Shown here piece after piece: positions 22,703-34,323 of a DNA stretch of 64,000 nucleotides. The translations under genes were made by a program, and so were the position numbers. The notes under the pieces were generated by a model. It was not told where the DNA came from and did not search any database. It worked only from the letters and a program-made list of their open reading frames with translations. Position 1 is the first letter of the stretch. Every line of letters begins with the position of its first letter. The stretch is from Mercurialis annua (taxonomy: Eukaryota > Streptophyta > Magnoliopsida > Malpighiales > Euphorbiaceae), in contig NC_065577.1 in NCBI RefSeq assembly GCF_937616625.2, positions 3,885,001-3,949,000 on the forward strand, in the 5' to 3' direction.

Positions 22703-23699
22703 TATAAAAAAATAAAAATAAAATCACAAATACAGTTAAGAGATGAACTAAAATTAAGATTTTTAGTTAGTAAATCTATCGACGAGACGTATCAATTTCA
22801 ATATATATATATATATGCAGGATTCAGGGTTCAAATACCTTTTGGAGTTGAAAATCAGTTTAAAGATTTTTGTAATTTATACACATTAATGTTGGTAAAA
22901 AAACTTTTTATATAATTATACACATTAATATTTAAAGATACATTAAGTATATCAGTCTTGATTTTTAAATTGATGTAAAGTTTAAAGATCCTTAAATTAT
23001 ATAACGATTTTATACCTCAGTTTTAAAATCAAGACTGATATACTTAATTGTTTGATTTTTAAATAAGGGATATCAAATTGCAAATTATGACAAACGTGAG
23101 GAGTTTTAGAGTAATTTTTTTTTATTTTATTCCTTTGACTTTGGCTAACGCCAAAAATTGACCGAATGACTAAATTGATGACGAAGTAAAAACAAAAAGT
23201 TTTATTATTTAATTTTTAAATAGGAGAGATGAAAATATAAATTATGAAGAATGCGTACTCTTGTTTTTTCCAATTTTTTTTTGTAAATATAAAATATAGT
23301 TGTTTTTATTGATAATATTATTTTAGCATTTATTTAAATAAAATTTTATAAATGTTGTTGATTTTATAAAATGAAAAAAATAAAATTTATTAGAGTTAAA
23401 TTATTATGGTTACTCATAATTAGTTGGACTTAATTAAAATTAATTAGGTGTTCCCCTCTCTGTTGCACAGGGATGAAAAGGATACAAAGATGCAAAAATT
23501 CAGGTTTCTTGTACTGATTTCGATAAAATGACTTGTTTGGTATTTCTTGCTAAGTTGAAGGGGTGAATTGATCCTTTGTCCAAAATATTATAGTGAGATG
23601 TAGACAGCTCATGTTCAAACACTTGTTCAGTTGTTCCATGATAATCAAAAACATCAAACTATTAATCATTTGATCAAAGAGAAATAATTTGCTATCAAA
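22703..23699. other. Intergenic and promoter of beta-ureidopropionase
   Basis: No gene recognised. Positions about 22930-23060 contain an inverted repeat around AGTCTTGATTTTTAAA / TTTAAAATCAAGACTGATATACTTAA. Positions about 23400-23690 are duplicated in inverse orientation at about 59950-60230, showing that the promoter was copied along with the gene. Confidence 0.5.
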
Positions 23700-26349
23700 A
23701 TGGAAAAAAATGAAGCACAAAATAACAATCATATTGAGGGTGAGACAAGTTCTAAAGATGGTTCGATTTGTGGGTATGATTCACTTCACCAGCTCCTCAG
23801 TTCCAATCTCAAGCCTCATCTTTTCAAGGTCAGTTTAACTGCAAATTTTCTTGAATTTTTTTGATGGGTTTTTAATAAGATTTAATCTTTTTAGTGATTC
23901 AATTATGTGGGTGGAGTTATAACCTGGAAAAGATTTAATCTTTAATGTGATATGATTGTTTTTTATTTAGGAAGTTAGCCGTTTGCTTCAAGGACTGAAC
24001 TGTGGAGCGGCGGTTGAGTCTTTAGCGCTTGCAGAATCTGCAAAGGCTCTATCTTTAAAGCATGATTTTGACCTCCAGGTAATAGCTGGTTCCGCACAGT
24101 CGCTTCATTCAATCAACGTGGCTCATTTCAGAAACATTTAGGACACTTGACATTTCGAACATGAAACTTCAGTTTTTATATAAGAAACCCTAAAATAACA
24201 CCGTTTGTCCGTGTCCGTGTCCGAGTGGTTCAATGTGCTTGCTAAGTTGCTAGGAGCTTAATGGTGGAAAATTTTGAAGAATAAGATTCATGGCATAGTG
24301 TTGTGCTGGAACATGTGATTTGATTTATTGGTGTTAAATGTGGGTCTTCTAGCTTCTAATGGTACTAATGGTTAATGTGTGCTCTTAAAGGATGCGGCTT
24401 TATTACCGGCGTCCTCATCACTGGGATGCCTAAACATTTGGGAGGGAATTGACAACTCGGGATATTTTCGTCTGAAAAATTAGATCTCTGATTGAATTGA
24501 ATCTTAGGTCTAACAACATTTATTGCTTGTTTCGTCATGTCGCTATTCTGAACTGGATGTTACTCCATCCAATTTATAGTAGATCACGATATTCCATTCA
24601 AATATATGTTTATACATCATAGTGTATGAACCTAGATTATTTAGTGCCTTTGAAATGTTTAACCGCGCATGTTTGTAAACTTTGTAGAGTTGAGCACCTT
24701 GGCAGTTAAAACTTTTGGGCGAAAGCCTTGCAACTTGAAGACTTCCTTTTTTTTGGCCCCAGCTCTTTCTCCTAAGATGTCAAAATTTATGTCTCGTTGC
24801 TTGGCCAGATGTAGACAAGCACTTCATGTTGCATTGTAGGATACTTTAATCATCAATGTTGCTGAAGCACTCATCTATCCATGATGCAGGCTTTTTGTTT
24901 TGGCGCTGACAAAGAGTTTATAAGACAACCTCGAATAGTTCGAGTGGGTCTAATTCAGAATTCTATAGCTCTTCCAACAACTGCCCCTCTTTTAGACCAG
25001 AAGAGGGCTATTTTTCAGAAATTGAAACCGCTGATTGATGCTGCTGGTTCTTCTGGAGTGAACATTTTATGCTTGCAAGTAAGTTGCAAATTGAGAATTC
25101 AGGATCAAATTAACCCATTTACTGATTTCCACAAGTACTGAAAGTCTAGTCTCTTTAAATTTTCTTATCTAGGAAGCATGGACGATGCCATTTGCCTTCT
25201 GTACCAGGGAGAAGAGGTGGTGCGAATTCGCCGAGCCTGTAGATGGTGAATCCACAAAATTTCTTCAAGAGTATGCACAGAAGTACAACATGGTCATTAT
25301 AAGTCCAATTCTTGAAAGAGATATTAATCACGGAGAGACTCTTTGGAACACTGCTATTATAATCGGGAATAACGGCAACATAATTGGAAAGCATCGGAAG
25401 GTAAATGTAATTTTTTGTTTCTCTCTGTATCAATATATAAAATTTAGAGTAGTTTGTTGAACAAATGATGGAAATTTTTGATGCCAGAATCATATACCTA
25501 GAGTCGGTGACTTCAATGAAAGCACATACTACATGGAAGGAAATACAGGACATCCTGTGTTTGAGACGGCATATGGAAAGATTGCTGTTAATATATGCTA
25601 CGGAAGGCACCACCCGTTGAATTGGTTAGCATTTGGCTTGAATGGTGCTGAGATTGTTTTTAATCCGTCAGCCACTGTTGGTGAACTCAGTGAACCGATG
25701 TGGCCCATTGAGGTTATTTTCCATCCCTTCTCTATATTTATTCTTTGATGCTTTTTGCTTTTCAATTTGCATCTATGGAGCAACAACGGGTAATAATTTG
25801 TAATTAGTAAAACTGAAAAGTTACCTCCGTCGGTTATCTTTGATAACACCCATGCAGTAGATGGCATGATTGCTTTAATGCTGCATTTCGTTCTTGTCGT
25901 GCATCCATTTGATTGCTTGTCGTGCTGTTAGGTCAATCATAGCTTTCAATAACTCGACTAACATAAAATGAATAATTTTACAGGCACGTAACGCTGCAAT
26001 AGCAAATAATTACTTTGTTGGGTCTATCAATCGTGTTGGGACAGAAACATTCCCTAATCCATTTACCTCCGGTGATGGGAAGCCACAACATGCAGATTTT
26101 GGACATTTCTACGGGTCTAGTCATTTTTCGGCACCAGATGCTTCTTGCACACCCTCTCTTTCTCGTTGCAAAGATGGCTTGTTGATCTCGGACATGGACC
26201 TAAACCTATGTAGACAGATTAAAGACAAGTGGGGACTTCGTATGACAGCTCGCTATGAGTTATATGCTGAGATGTTTGATCGTTATTTGAAGCCAGACTT
26301 TGAGCCCCAAGTTATCTCTGATCCCTTGTTGCACAAAAAGTCTTCTTAA
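23700..26349 (+). CDS. PYD3: Beta-ureidopropionase (N-carbamoyl-beta-alanine amidohydrolase)
   Basis: Six exons, 23700-23828, 23971-24078, 24890-25078, 25173-25400, 25488-25712 and 25984-26349, all GT-AG and in frame, encode 414 residues, close to the usual ~408. The enzyme performs the last step of reductive pyrimidine breakdown, hydrolysing N-carbamoyl-beta-alanine to beta-alanine, CO2 and ammonia. The nitrilase-superfamily triad is visible: Glu143 in [11 protein letters not shown], Lys218 in GKHRKNHIPR, and Cys255 in [12 protein letters not shown]. Other signatures are [41 protein letters not shown] and GSINRVGTE. An inverted, broken duplicate lies at 57.0-59.1 kb; this copy is the intact one. 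Confidence 0.95.
24135..24235. repeat. Intron repeat shared with FBPase and EXECUTER introns
   Basis: About 100 bases in intron 2 (CTTGACATTTCGAACATGAA, then CTAAAATAACACCGTT) resemble 37885-37990 in FBPase intron 1 and 54300-54420 in EXECUTER intron 1, all read on the plus strand. Confidence 0.6.
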
Positions 26350-26797
26350 GCGCAAGGTACTGCTCAAACCTGTGATAATAAATAAGTTAGTACGTCCATG
26401 TCTGTAAATATCGAACATTATGCATCTGTTATTGGATTAGGACAGGGATGAATAATGGCAAAAGAACTGAAGAGAAACATTTTGCTACATTTTGAATACC
26501 TTCTGATCTCTATTGTTATCTTTTTGCAAGTCCCTTTCTGTTACGTTCGTTGTTTATTCGACTCTTTGAACTATATTTCTGTTTTTACGATCTTGTCATC
26601 TTTTTTCATCTAAAATATCATAGTTCATTTCTCTTTTAATTTTTTTATCAAATAAATAAATAAAGTAAATAAGATATTATCATAATGATTAATAATCCAA
26701 TAAAGTACTAAACAAAACAAAAGAGGTATCCATTATTTATTGAATATCAACGTAAAAATAATCAACCAATGAAAGCTTAATATTCCTAATCAACCGA
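26350..26797. other. 3' region of beta-ureidopropionase
   Basis: Probable 3' UTR and spacer. Homology to the inverted pseudogene copy continues to about 26580 (GACTCTTTGAACTATATT against positions near 56790), giving the right edge of the duplication. Confidence 0.5.
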
Positions 26798-27055
26798 TTA
26801 AAACTTGAGAATCCTACAATTACGAACAAATTTAAGCATCTCCGGGTGCAAGTAGAGTTTGCCGATAACATGAAGCATTACAACGGAAGCAATAAAGCCA
26901 ATGCTCATGATCAACACAGTAGATGGAGCAATCCACAATCTATTCGTATCATCCGTGTAATTCTCGAGCATCTTCTAAGCTGCTACTATGCTTTTTCCGC
27001 CGCCTCTTTTACGCAACTTCGCGGCACCGGCACCACCTCTTTCGCCTAAAAACAT
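26798..27055 (-). pseudogene. Sec61-beta-like pseudogene or minimal ORF
   Basis: The minus-strand frame reads a Gly/Lys/Arg-rich start (GERGGAGAAKLRKRGGG), then a stop codon TAG at 26975-26977 (codon 27), then [17 protein letters not shown] and the membrane segment [20 protein letters not shown], followed by KLY. This matches the layout of Sec61 beta, the tail-anchored subunit of the ER translocon: basic cytosolic head, YTDD motif, one C-terminal membrane helix, and GKLY. The in-frame stop separates head from tail. A Met directly after the stop could start a 57-residue tail-only protein. The C-terminus is extended beyond the usual GKLY-plus-few residues. No intron was seen, so it may be a decayed retrocopy. 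Confidence 0.7.
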
Positions 27056-28389
27056 CTTCTGCAATCACCAAAACACCAAATAAGTTATTCTTGATTTTCT
27101 TGTCGGACAAGAACTTCAAAGCTGTGACTAATTGGTGACGAGAACAATATGATATGCAAGAACGAAGCTTAAAGGAAAATAAAAGATGTGTTGAAGTAAA
27201 TAAATAGTTTACTTGCGCTTCTATTTATAGGGATAATAATACTTCAAAATCCTACAAGTATTTGGATTTTTAAAATACAAATCCTAAAAGGGAAAGAAGA
27301 TTATTCCTATTGCAATCACTCAATTAGTCATCTAGAAGTAATATTGCAGAAGCAATGGGTCAACTCGGCCCTGAAACTTGTGTATCTGAATCAAATAAAT
27401 CACTTTTAATTTTCTGAAACTCTTTGAAATACAGTATTTGGATTTTTTGAAACTTTGTGACAAGTTGAGGGGGTAAATTGATCCTTTATTCTAAAAGAAT
27501 CCTCCAAACCTATACATAACTAGTTCACATTCTTTCATCTTCATTTCGCTTTTAAGCCTAACTAGCAAGATGGCCAAGCGTTACTTTCGCCTTTATCATT
27601 AATTAAATAGCTAATATTAGATTAATTTATCATATTAAAAAAATATATGTATTTAATGAGCATTTTAATTTTCTATTATACAATATTAATTTTAAAATTA
27701 TATCATTTTATTAGTATATGATTAATTATCTCGATAAGAATTGCATTGATAAAAATAACACTAATGAAAAATTATTATTTTGAAATACAGAGAATAGTAT
27801 ACATCAAGAATATTTATATATATCCTCTAAAAAAATGTTTATATATACTATAAAATTATTTTAAAAGTATCATGTTTAACATTAATTGTTAATTTAAATT
27901 GCATATTACAAAATTCAGAATCATGAAATAATTTTACATAAAATTAGTAAAAGTTATATTATTAGACTCACAAAAAAATTGATTAATTTAATTATCAACT
28001 GATTAAATATTAAATTTAAAAATTGATTGTATTTTTTGGCACATAATAATTATTATTAGTTCACAATAATTTAATTAATATTTATATAATGATGAAATTT
28101 TTACAATAAATATTTGATATTACTATGTAGAATGTTTTTTTTACAATCAGGCCCCTAATGTCTATATAGTAATATCAAATTTTACTATGTAGAATATTTG
28201 GTTCATAAAATGAGACGTTAGGGGTCTGATTGTTAAAATTGAAAGGTCTGCTTGTTCATTTTTCAAGACGTTAGGAGTATATTTGAACCTTTTCGGACGT
28301 TGAGGGTTTAATTGATTTTCGAGTCAAACATTAGTGACCCTTTCCCTAATTAATACAGTTTGCCGTTTAAACTTCTATGTTGTTTCTAT
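27056..28389. other. Intergenic, AT-rich, with repeat fragments
   Basis: No gene seen. A dispersed repeat fragment (GAGGGGGTAAATTGATCCTTT) lies near 27465-27495. Positions 28140-28330 contain GGGTCTGATTGT and TTTTCGGACGTTGAGGG, related to the small element at 7346-7593. Confidence 0.45.
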
Positions 28390-28691
28390 CAGTGTTTTAA
28401 AAACCGAACCGGTGAGGCAACCGGTTTTCGGTTCAACCAGTTGAACCGGTTCAATGACCAGTTCAACCGGTTTAATAAATTTAAAAAAATTTAAAAAAAA
28501 TTCTAATTCACCGGTTTTTTATCGGTTCAATCCGGTACGATCCGGTTCAACATCCGGTTTTTTACCGGTTCAATCCGGTCCAACCCGGTCCAACTCGGTC
28601 CAACCAAAAAGATCCGGTTTTTCGCAGTTTCCGACCGGACCACTGGCCGGTTCGACCGGTCCGACCGGGCGGTCCGGTTTTTAAAACACTG
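28390..28691. mobile_element. hAT-type MITE rich in CCGGTTCAA repeats
   Basis: The ends CAGTGTTTTAAAAACCG and CGGTTTTTAAAACACTG are exact inverses. A perfect 8-bp duplication, GTTTCTAT, flanks it (28382-28389 and 28692-28699), the hAT signature. The 302-bp interior is an irregular array of ACCGGTTCAAYCCGGT-like units with long overlapping ORFs in several frames, an artefact of the repeat. Confidence 0.88.
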
Positions 28692-30446
28692 GTTTCTATC
28701 CTTGTTGGAGAATTTTTTTGGCAAAGCAGCAATTGTATTAATTTCGGTAAATAGAAGTACATAATGTTTGTGAGAACTATATAACAAATATTACAATAAT
28801 AACTCCTAAAAAGGAGGCTTTAAGGACTTTTTAGCCAATTCATGGGCCATCCAAGTACACATTCGCTTAATATATGCAAAGTAAGCGAACGGTATAAAAT
28901 TATGACTTCTAATATTGATGGAATATCTTTCTCGACTTATTCCACTGTCTTCGCAATTTCGGGTGATATTATTCCTGAAAGACAATAAAAAACTACAATA
29001 AGTGATAAAACTCAAAATTTTCATACAAATCATACCAATAAGTATTATTATATTATAATTGCATCAGAACTTATCTTGAACATTGCAGTAGAGGCCTTCA
29101 TCAACGTACTTTAACCTCACACGGAGTACAATATCCTCACAAGGATTATACAACCTCACAAAGAGTACTTTAACCTCACAAGGAGTACTTTAACCTCACA
29201 ATGAGTACTTTAACTTCACAAATTGATATGACAAATTTTATGTATAATTAATAAAATCTAAACAGAGTAAAAAATAATAGAAAATATAAAAATTGGTGCT
29301 AAACCAAAGCAGTTATTAACTTGGCTAAAAGAAAAAAAAACTTGGCTAAAAGACATGAAAAAAAAACGGTTACTAAATGTTTTTAGGGTTGCCATATTCG
29401 TCATTCTCGTAATTATCAAAACTCTTAAAAATGGTGTATTCTCCTAATAAGTATGTGACCATGCATTAGATTAACAAATAATATTAATAAAAAGCAAAAA
29501 ACTTGTATATTAGAAGGCAAAAGGCATCAACGTAGAGTTAGACAATTTTATAACACGGTGTTCAAGATTCAAAATTAGCGGACACATACACTTTATAATC
29601 TTCTTCATGCCTTCACTGCACTTAAATTGTCAGAATTCAAAATCCAATTAATTTCAAAGAGTACAATATGCTCAAAAAGAATGATTTCTTTTATTATGGG
29701 TTCATTCTTATAAACTTTTATTTAAAATTGATATAAACGGCAAATATTTGAAGTTATACCCAATGATAACTATAAAATGTTAGAAATCATACCTGAGAAT
29801 GATCAAGCCATTGCATAAGATTTTGATGTTGGTGGTATTAAAAAGGATGAAGAATTGTGATGGCATAGATAATTCCGACCGGTAGAGTGAAACTATGTTG
29901 ATAATCGTCACCATGTATGGTGGTTTCTTTGAAGCATATTGTAAATCGCCATAAAACTAATAACTGCAGGAAATTGAAGATATTGCTGCCATCAACAATG
30001 ACGTCTCCAGTGAATTGCCGATCATGATTTTCGGTGTCGGTCGTCGAAGAAAAATGTGTTGGCGACAAGGGATGAGCAGTTAACTCCAAATTGAAACAAT
30101 AAAAAGATCTTATTCTAAATATATTGAAAGTAATCTCCTCCAAAAATGAAGCAATTCCATCGAAAAAATTGAGAGAAAAATATGTTTACTGAAAAATAGT
30201 AATTGCTAGAATTTAACTCTCTTGGGGTAGTTACTGTTACTATTACTATGTTTAAAGGAGGGTGGTCTTAGACCAACTTCATTAACAAATATATCAGACG
30301 GTGGTAGCCATTGTTGTCCGTCGTCTAAATTGGAAATTCATTTTGTTTGTTTGATTAGTTTCGGATTGCACTGCAAATTCCTAACCCTAACACCACAGCA
30401 AAAATCTAACATTCTGTAAAGAAACGGCTCGTCGTTTGATGGACTA
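28692..30446. other. Intergenic with a possible RNase H remnant
   Basis: A minus-strand frame (28806-29033) ends in CTWMAHELAKKSL, resembling the C-terminal motif of plant retroelement RNase H domains (R-x-x-N-x-x-AH-x-LA). It is too short for a firm call. A minus-strand frame of 101 codons at 29838-30143 has no recognised motif. Upstream of 30447 lies the promoter of the PSF3 gene. Confidence 0.3.
29107..29222. repeat. 20-bp minisatellite, about six units
   Basis: Tandem copies of TACTTTAACCTCACAAGGAG. The last three units are nearly identical; the first three carry substitutions (CACGGAG, CAATATCCTC, AAAGAG). Confidence 0.8.
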
Positions 30447-32352
30447 ATGGCTAATTACAACGATATTGATGATATCCTTGCGGGGGAAGAGGTGAATTAC
30501 TATAATAGCAGTTTTGAATTAAATTTTGTTTGTGTTTGTTTTTGAATTTTGTGTTTGTTTGTTTGTTTGCAGTATGTTCCGGTAGTATTTCATCAGCCGG
30601 TAAACGGAGTGCGAATAGACGACAGTACGGAAAGAGGATATGTAAGTTATTTTTGCAAGAGTGTGCGTGTGTAGAGTGAATTTTGTGGTGATAAATTGTG
30701 GTTTTTAGGTTGAACAAGGTTCAAAGTCCGAGCTACCGTTCTGGCTTGCTCGCGAATTACACTTGAGGCAAGCTGTGTCAATGGCTGTTCCCGCTTGTTT
30801 CAATCAAACTTAATGTGATTTCGAATTAATGCGGTGATTGGTGTTATATTTGCGTATTGTTTAGTTGTGTTTTGATGCTTGAACGCCTTGTATGTACAAA
30901 GACGGAGAATTATGGCTTGTTTATGCAGCCAGCCATTTGAAGCTCGATTGTTGTGTGTTATATGGGGTTCTTTTTTACTACCAGAACAAGGCTGGAAATC
31001 GAGGCGGATGCTGCTTGTGTGGATCTTAAATCTCGTTGTCCGTACTTCTATGAATTTGGATGCAAGCTAGCACCATTGTAAGATTCCATGCCCTTGTGTT
31101 CATTCCAATTATTCTGTATTGTCGTCTTTTAGTTCCTTAAACTGGACTGCATCACAAACATTAATGAGCTACACTTCTTGCAATTTTGTTTGAAAACTAG
31201 TTTTGAGTTCTTGTATACAATAACATTAGGACATTACTTTCTCGCCAACTAGAAATATTTGTAAATTAATCAAAACATCTTTCCTGCCAAGAATCGAGAA
31301 TGTTTGTTTACTAGAAACCCGATTGATTCCTTAACTGATTATTGCGGTCATTGTGCAAAGTATTGGCTTGAGACATGGCAGTTATTGGCAATAAATCTCT
31401 TCTTTCTGTTCTTTTAAATTTCAACGAGGTTTTGAACTGTATTTAGTTTAGACCTTACCTTACTATGTCAAAGTTCTAAAATAAATCCTACAAAGTTTGC
31501 TCCATGTATGTGTGACAAGCCACATGTCTGGGTCCTTTCAGTAGTTAGAGGCATTGTGGGAGTTAATGAGTTACTCAAATAAATTGTGAAGCAAACATTC
31601 TAACACCGTGTTTGAATCTTGTTTCCGTATGGAGATCATATGTTGGAATATCTTCCTTTCATTTTATATTTGGAAAATAACTTCACCTAATAATAACACA
31701 ACTGATATGAAATACACCCAATTACTCATACTTTGCAGAGTATTTTTGCTGTCAAATTCTGTTGTCAAAGCCTAAACCTATGGACTAGTATGTATTAATT
31801 CATGAACTATTCTAAATAAACAGGTTAGAACGGTGATATTTTTGGATGGTGCCTTTTGGTACTCACTATCAGCGGCAGTCCTACAACTTAATAGATTTCC
31901 GTTTTACTTCAAAACCACACTACTCTGTCAATTCTAACCCATGGAGAGAATTTGTAATTTTAATTATCCATTTTGTTTCCTTAGCCAATAAATTGATTAA
32001 CGACTGAGGTTTTTACCCATTTGTTAATCACTGTACACAGGTGTGATAAAACAATCAGTTTGTTGCTCTCGTATGCATTTAAAATCCGGTACAAGGAGGT
32101 TCTATTTAAGGCACACACTACAGCTTCCGTATTCTTCGGAATTTTAACAAAGGAAGAAATCAATTGTAAGATTCATCAACTCTTTTAACTTTATATCTTC
32201 GATTTTTCTAGTAAAGCTGATATAGTGGTTGTGTATTTATAGTATACGAGGCAGCTCAATCCTCCATGGCAGCTTTTAAGAAATGGAGAATTGGTGGGCC
32301 TAGAATCCAGAGAGCTTTGATTCTTGGTGGAAAAAGAAAACCAGCTGAGTAG
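30447..32352 (+). CDS. PSF3: GINS complex subunit PSF3 (splice donor of intron 3 damaged)
   Basis: Exons 30447-30491, 30573-30641, 30709-30809, 30985-31077, 32041-32165 and 32243-32352 would join in frame to 180 residues. PSF3 is part of the four-protein GINS ring of the CMG replicative helicase, needed to start and drive DNA replication in the nucleus. Conserved words are YNDIDDILA, SELPFWLARELHLRQAVS, VPACFNQ, RLEIEADAACVDLKSRCPYF, YEFGCKLAP, LLLSYAFKIRYKEVL, LTKEE and MAAFKKWRIGGPR. All exon edges are canonical except the donor after 30809: the bases are TT (AAAC|TTAATG) where GT is expected. Unspliced, the frame meets TAA at 30811-30813. Either the allele is null or mis-spliced, the base is a sequence error, or a rare splice is used. 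Confidence 0.85.
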
Positions 32353-32449
32353 TGAGGTTTAACTCTGTAATTTAAGTGAATGGTATTGCTGTGTATGTTT
32401 ATGTTTGCTGGAGGTTTCAGATATACATTGATGATGAGTAAGCAACGAA
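32353..32449. other. Short spacer between PSF3 and the SAUR fragment
   Basis: Fewer than 100 bases separate the PSF3 stop from the SAUR remnant, so the remnant probably lies in the PSF3 3' UTR. Confidence 0.5.
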
Positions 32450-32738
32450 TGGCAGAAGTCTACTCTGCCGATCAGAATCGTTTCTTGTTGCCTTTGGAGT
32501 ATCTTAACAATGAAATAATTCGAGAGCTATTCGACATGGCAGAAGACGTGTTTGGATTGCCTAGCAACGGACGTCTGCGTTACCATGTGAGGCAGCACTT
32601 ATGGAATATGCGATTTCTTTGATCAAACAGAATGGTGCAAGAGAGGTAGAACAATCCTTGTTGATTTCCATAGCTAGCAGTTGTTCATTATCATTACATC
32701 AATCAACAATCAACCAGTTACCAATTTGTAGCTTTTAA
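32450..32738 (+). pseudogene. Truncated, frameshifted SAUR pseudogene
   Basis: Homologous to the SAURs at 863 and 5094. An internal deletion joins the early GAATGGCAGAA directly to GTCTACTCTGCCGATCAG, removing the Ser-rich linker and the GHFVV strand. The core LEYLNNEIIRELFDMAED is kept. A one-base loss near 32577 (CTGCG against CTTACG) shifts the frame to a stop at 32622. In the shifted frame the normal C-terminus (EYAISLIKQ, ending QLPICSF) continues to TAA at 32736-32738. The downstream flank matches 6180-6400, so it derives from the array at the left end. Confidence 0.85.
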
Positions 32739-33341
32739 AACTTAAGATCTAGTTAGATTTGTAGGCATACATATACAAAAAGTGTACATTTTGAAATGAA
32801 ATTATATTTTTTTGTATCTCCATGGAATATTTATTCTCTTTATCTTTACATATGCTGAAGTTTTCAATTGTTGCTGTTAAGGAATCAAACCAATCCTTGG
32901 TTTCTTGGAAAACATACATACTCTCAAGGATTCCTTCGTATTTTTATTGTTTTTGGAAAACTAATTCATAGCAACATTACGAGTTTACGACTGTAGGAGA
33001 CTCCATGGACATCATGAATGAGCCAAGTAAATAGACTAACAGGTGGGCAACGTAGGATTGAAAAGGGACTAAAAGGTCAATTTTTTTTAAGGCATTAGGC
33101 CATTTATAGCTTATACATAAAATATTATGTATATGCATAGTTCACAGTTCTATAATTTTCTATGGAAGTTGGCCATATACCCTTGACTGAATAGAAAATT
33201 CAAAAACCAAAAACATATAATCAAACTATTGAAATTCTTCATATAAACGTATGATTAATAATTTTCAAAGTAAACCAATTACCAACTATGTTCTTCGATA
33301 ATACTAATAATAAGAAGTCATATTACATCAGTAAACAAAAT
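32739..33341. other. Spacer between SAUR remnant and block B
   Basis: SAUR 3' flank to about 32950, then a stretch (about 33060-33115) resembling the ends of the MITE at 34324 (GGACTAAAAGGTC, TTAAGGCATTAGGCC). Homology to block A begins near 33220. No gene seen. Confidence 0.5.
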
Positions 33342-33762
33342 TTAATTCCGACTATCCCCTTTCAATATCTTCCCGGCTTCCTCAAGCTTCTTTGCGATTT
33401 CATCAAGATTTTCATCAATAGAATCTTGTTCAGCAAGCAAAGGAAGCTGGAGATTCATATCAACCTTTCGAGTTTCGTCAAGCTTCTTAGAGATTTGATC
33501 AAGATTCTTATCAATCTCATGAGGATCAACAGAATCTCGTTCGTCAAGAATTTCTTGGAGCAAAGCAATCTGAAGACGAAGCCTTCTCTTGCGATCATGC
33601 TCAAGAATGTCATCGTTTATTGGTTTCTTGGGTATCACTCCACCATTATTGTCACTAATAGTCTCTTGGATAAAGTTTCATTTAATCAAGAATTTGTTGG
33701 CTTGAATGTATCCATTAGTGGCTGACCCTTTTGGTGTCTGTAGTCCAATTCTGTTGTACATC
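33342..33762 (-). pseudogene. cwf21-like pseudogene (block B copy)
   Basis: Reading on the minus strand, a conserved start MYNRIGLQTPKGSATNGYIQ is followed by an in-frame TGA at codon 28, where the copy at 16046-16486 has CGA (Arg). Downstream the frame reopens (PKKPINDDILEHDRKRRLRL and the K-K-L-D/E-E repeats) to 33342. The change is a single C-to-T transition on the coding strand. A residual 98-residue frame from an internal Met is possible but lacks the Prp8-contact N-terminus. Confidence 0.8.
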
Positions 33763-34323
33763 TTTTAATTAACTGCAATATTTCCTCAGCTCCCAATTTT
33801 GTTTTGCTTGTATGCAGAGATAGAAACGTAGGGTTTTGGGTTCGACGATTATTTATACATAAACTTGTTGAAAGTAAATTATAATTATTACAGCCTTATA
33901 GGATTTGTAATAAATTTTTCCAACCAAGTTTTCTTTTCCTAATTCTCTTGTGATTGAAATTGGATTCGGACTTTAAATTCTGATATAGTAAATTTAAGGG
34001 TAAAAAAATTTAGAGAAATATTTTACACACATTAAATCTACTCATTAGTTGAAGACTCGTGTCCTTAAATTATATCAACAATAACAAGTAATTATTTGAA
34101 TTTTTTTCTTTCAAAAAATTTAAGGCTTAAGGCACAAATAAGCCCTTCAACTTGATGAAAACAAACTTTATGCTCTTAAATTAATTATAAAATTGATGCA
34201 AATAAACCCTAACTCTAACAGAAAAAAGAAATTGAGCTAGTTCGAAGGTCGATTTGCATCGAATTAGAATTTAAAATATTATTTCATTAAAGTTTAAGAG
34301 CATATATGCATCTTTTATTTAAA
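33763..34323. other. Spacer inside block B
   Basis: Homologous in part to 16490-16760. AT-rich and non-coding. A partial MITE flank (GCACAAATAAGCCCTTCAAC, GCAAATAAACCCTAACTC) precedes the inserted element at 34324. Confidence 0.4.

Noticed and set aside
28454..28787. Pro/Ser/Gly-rich ORFs on both strands
   Set aside because: They arise from the CCGGTTCAA repeat array inside a hAT MITE.
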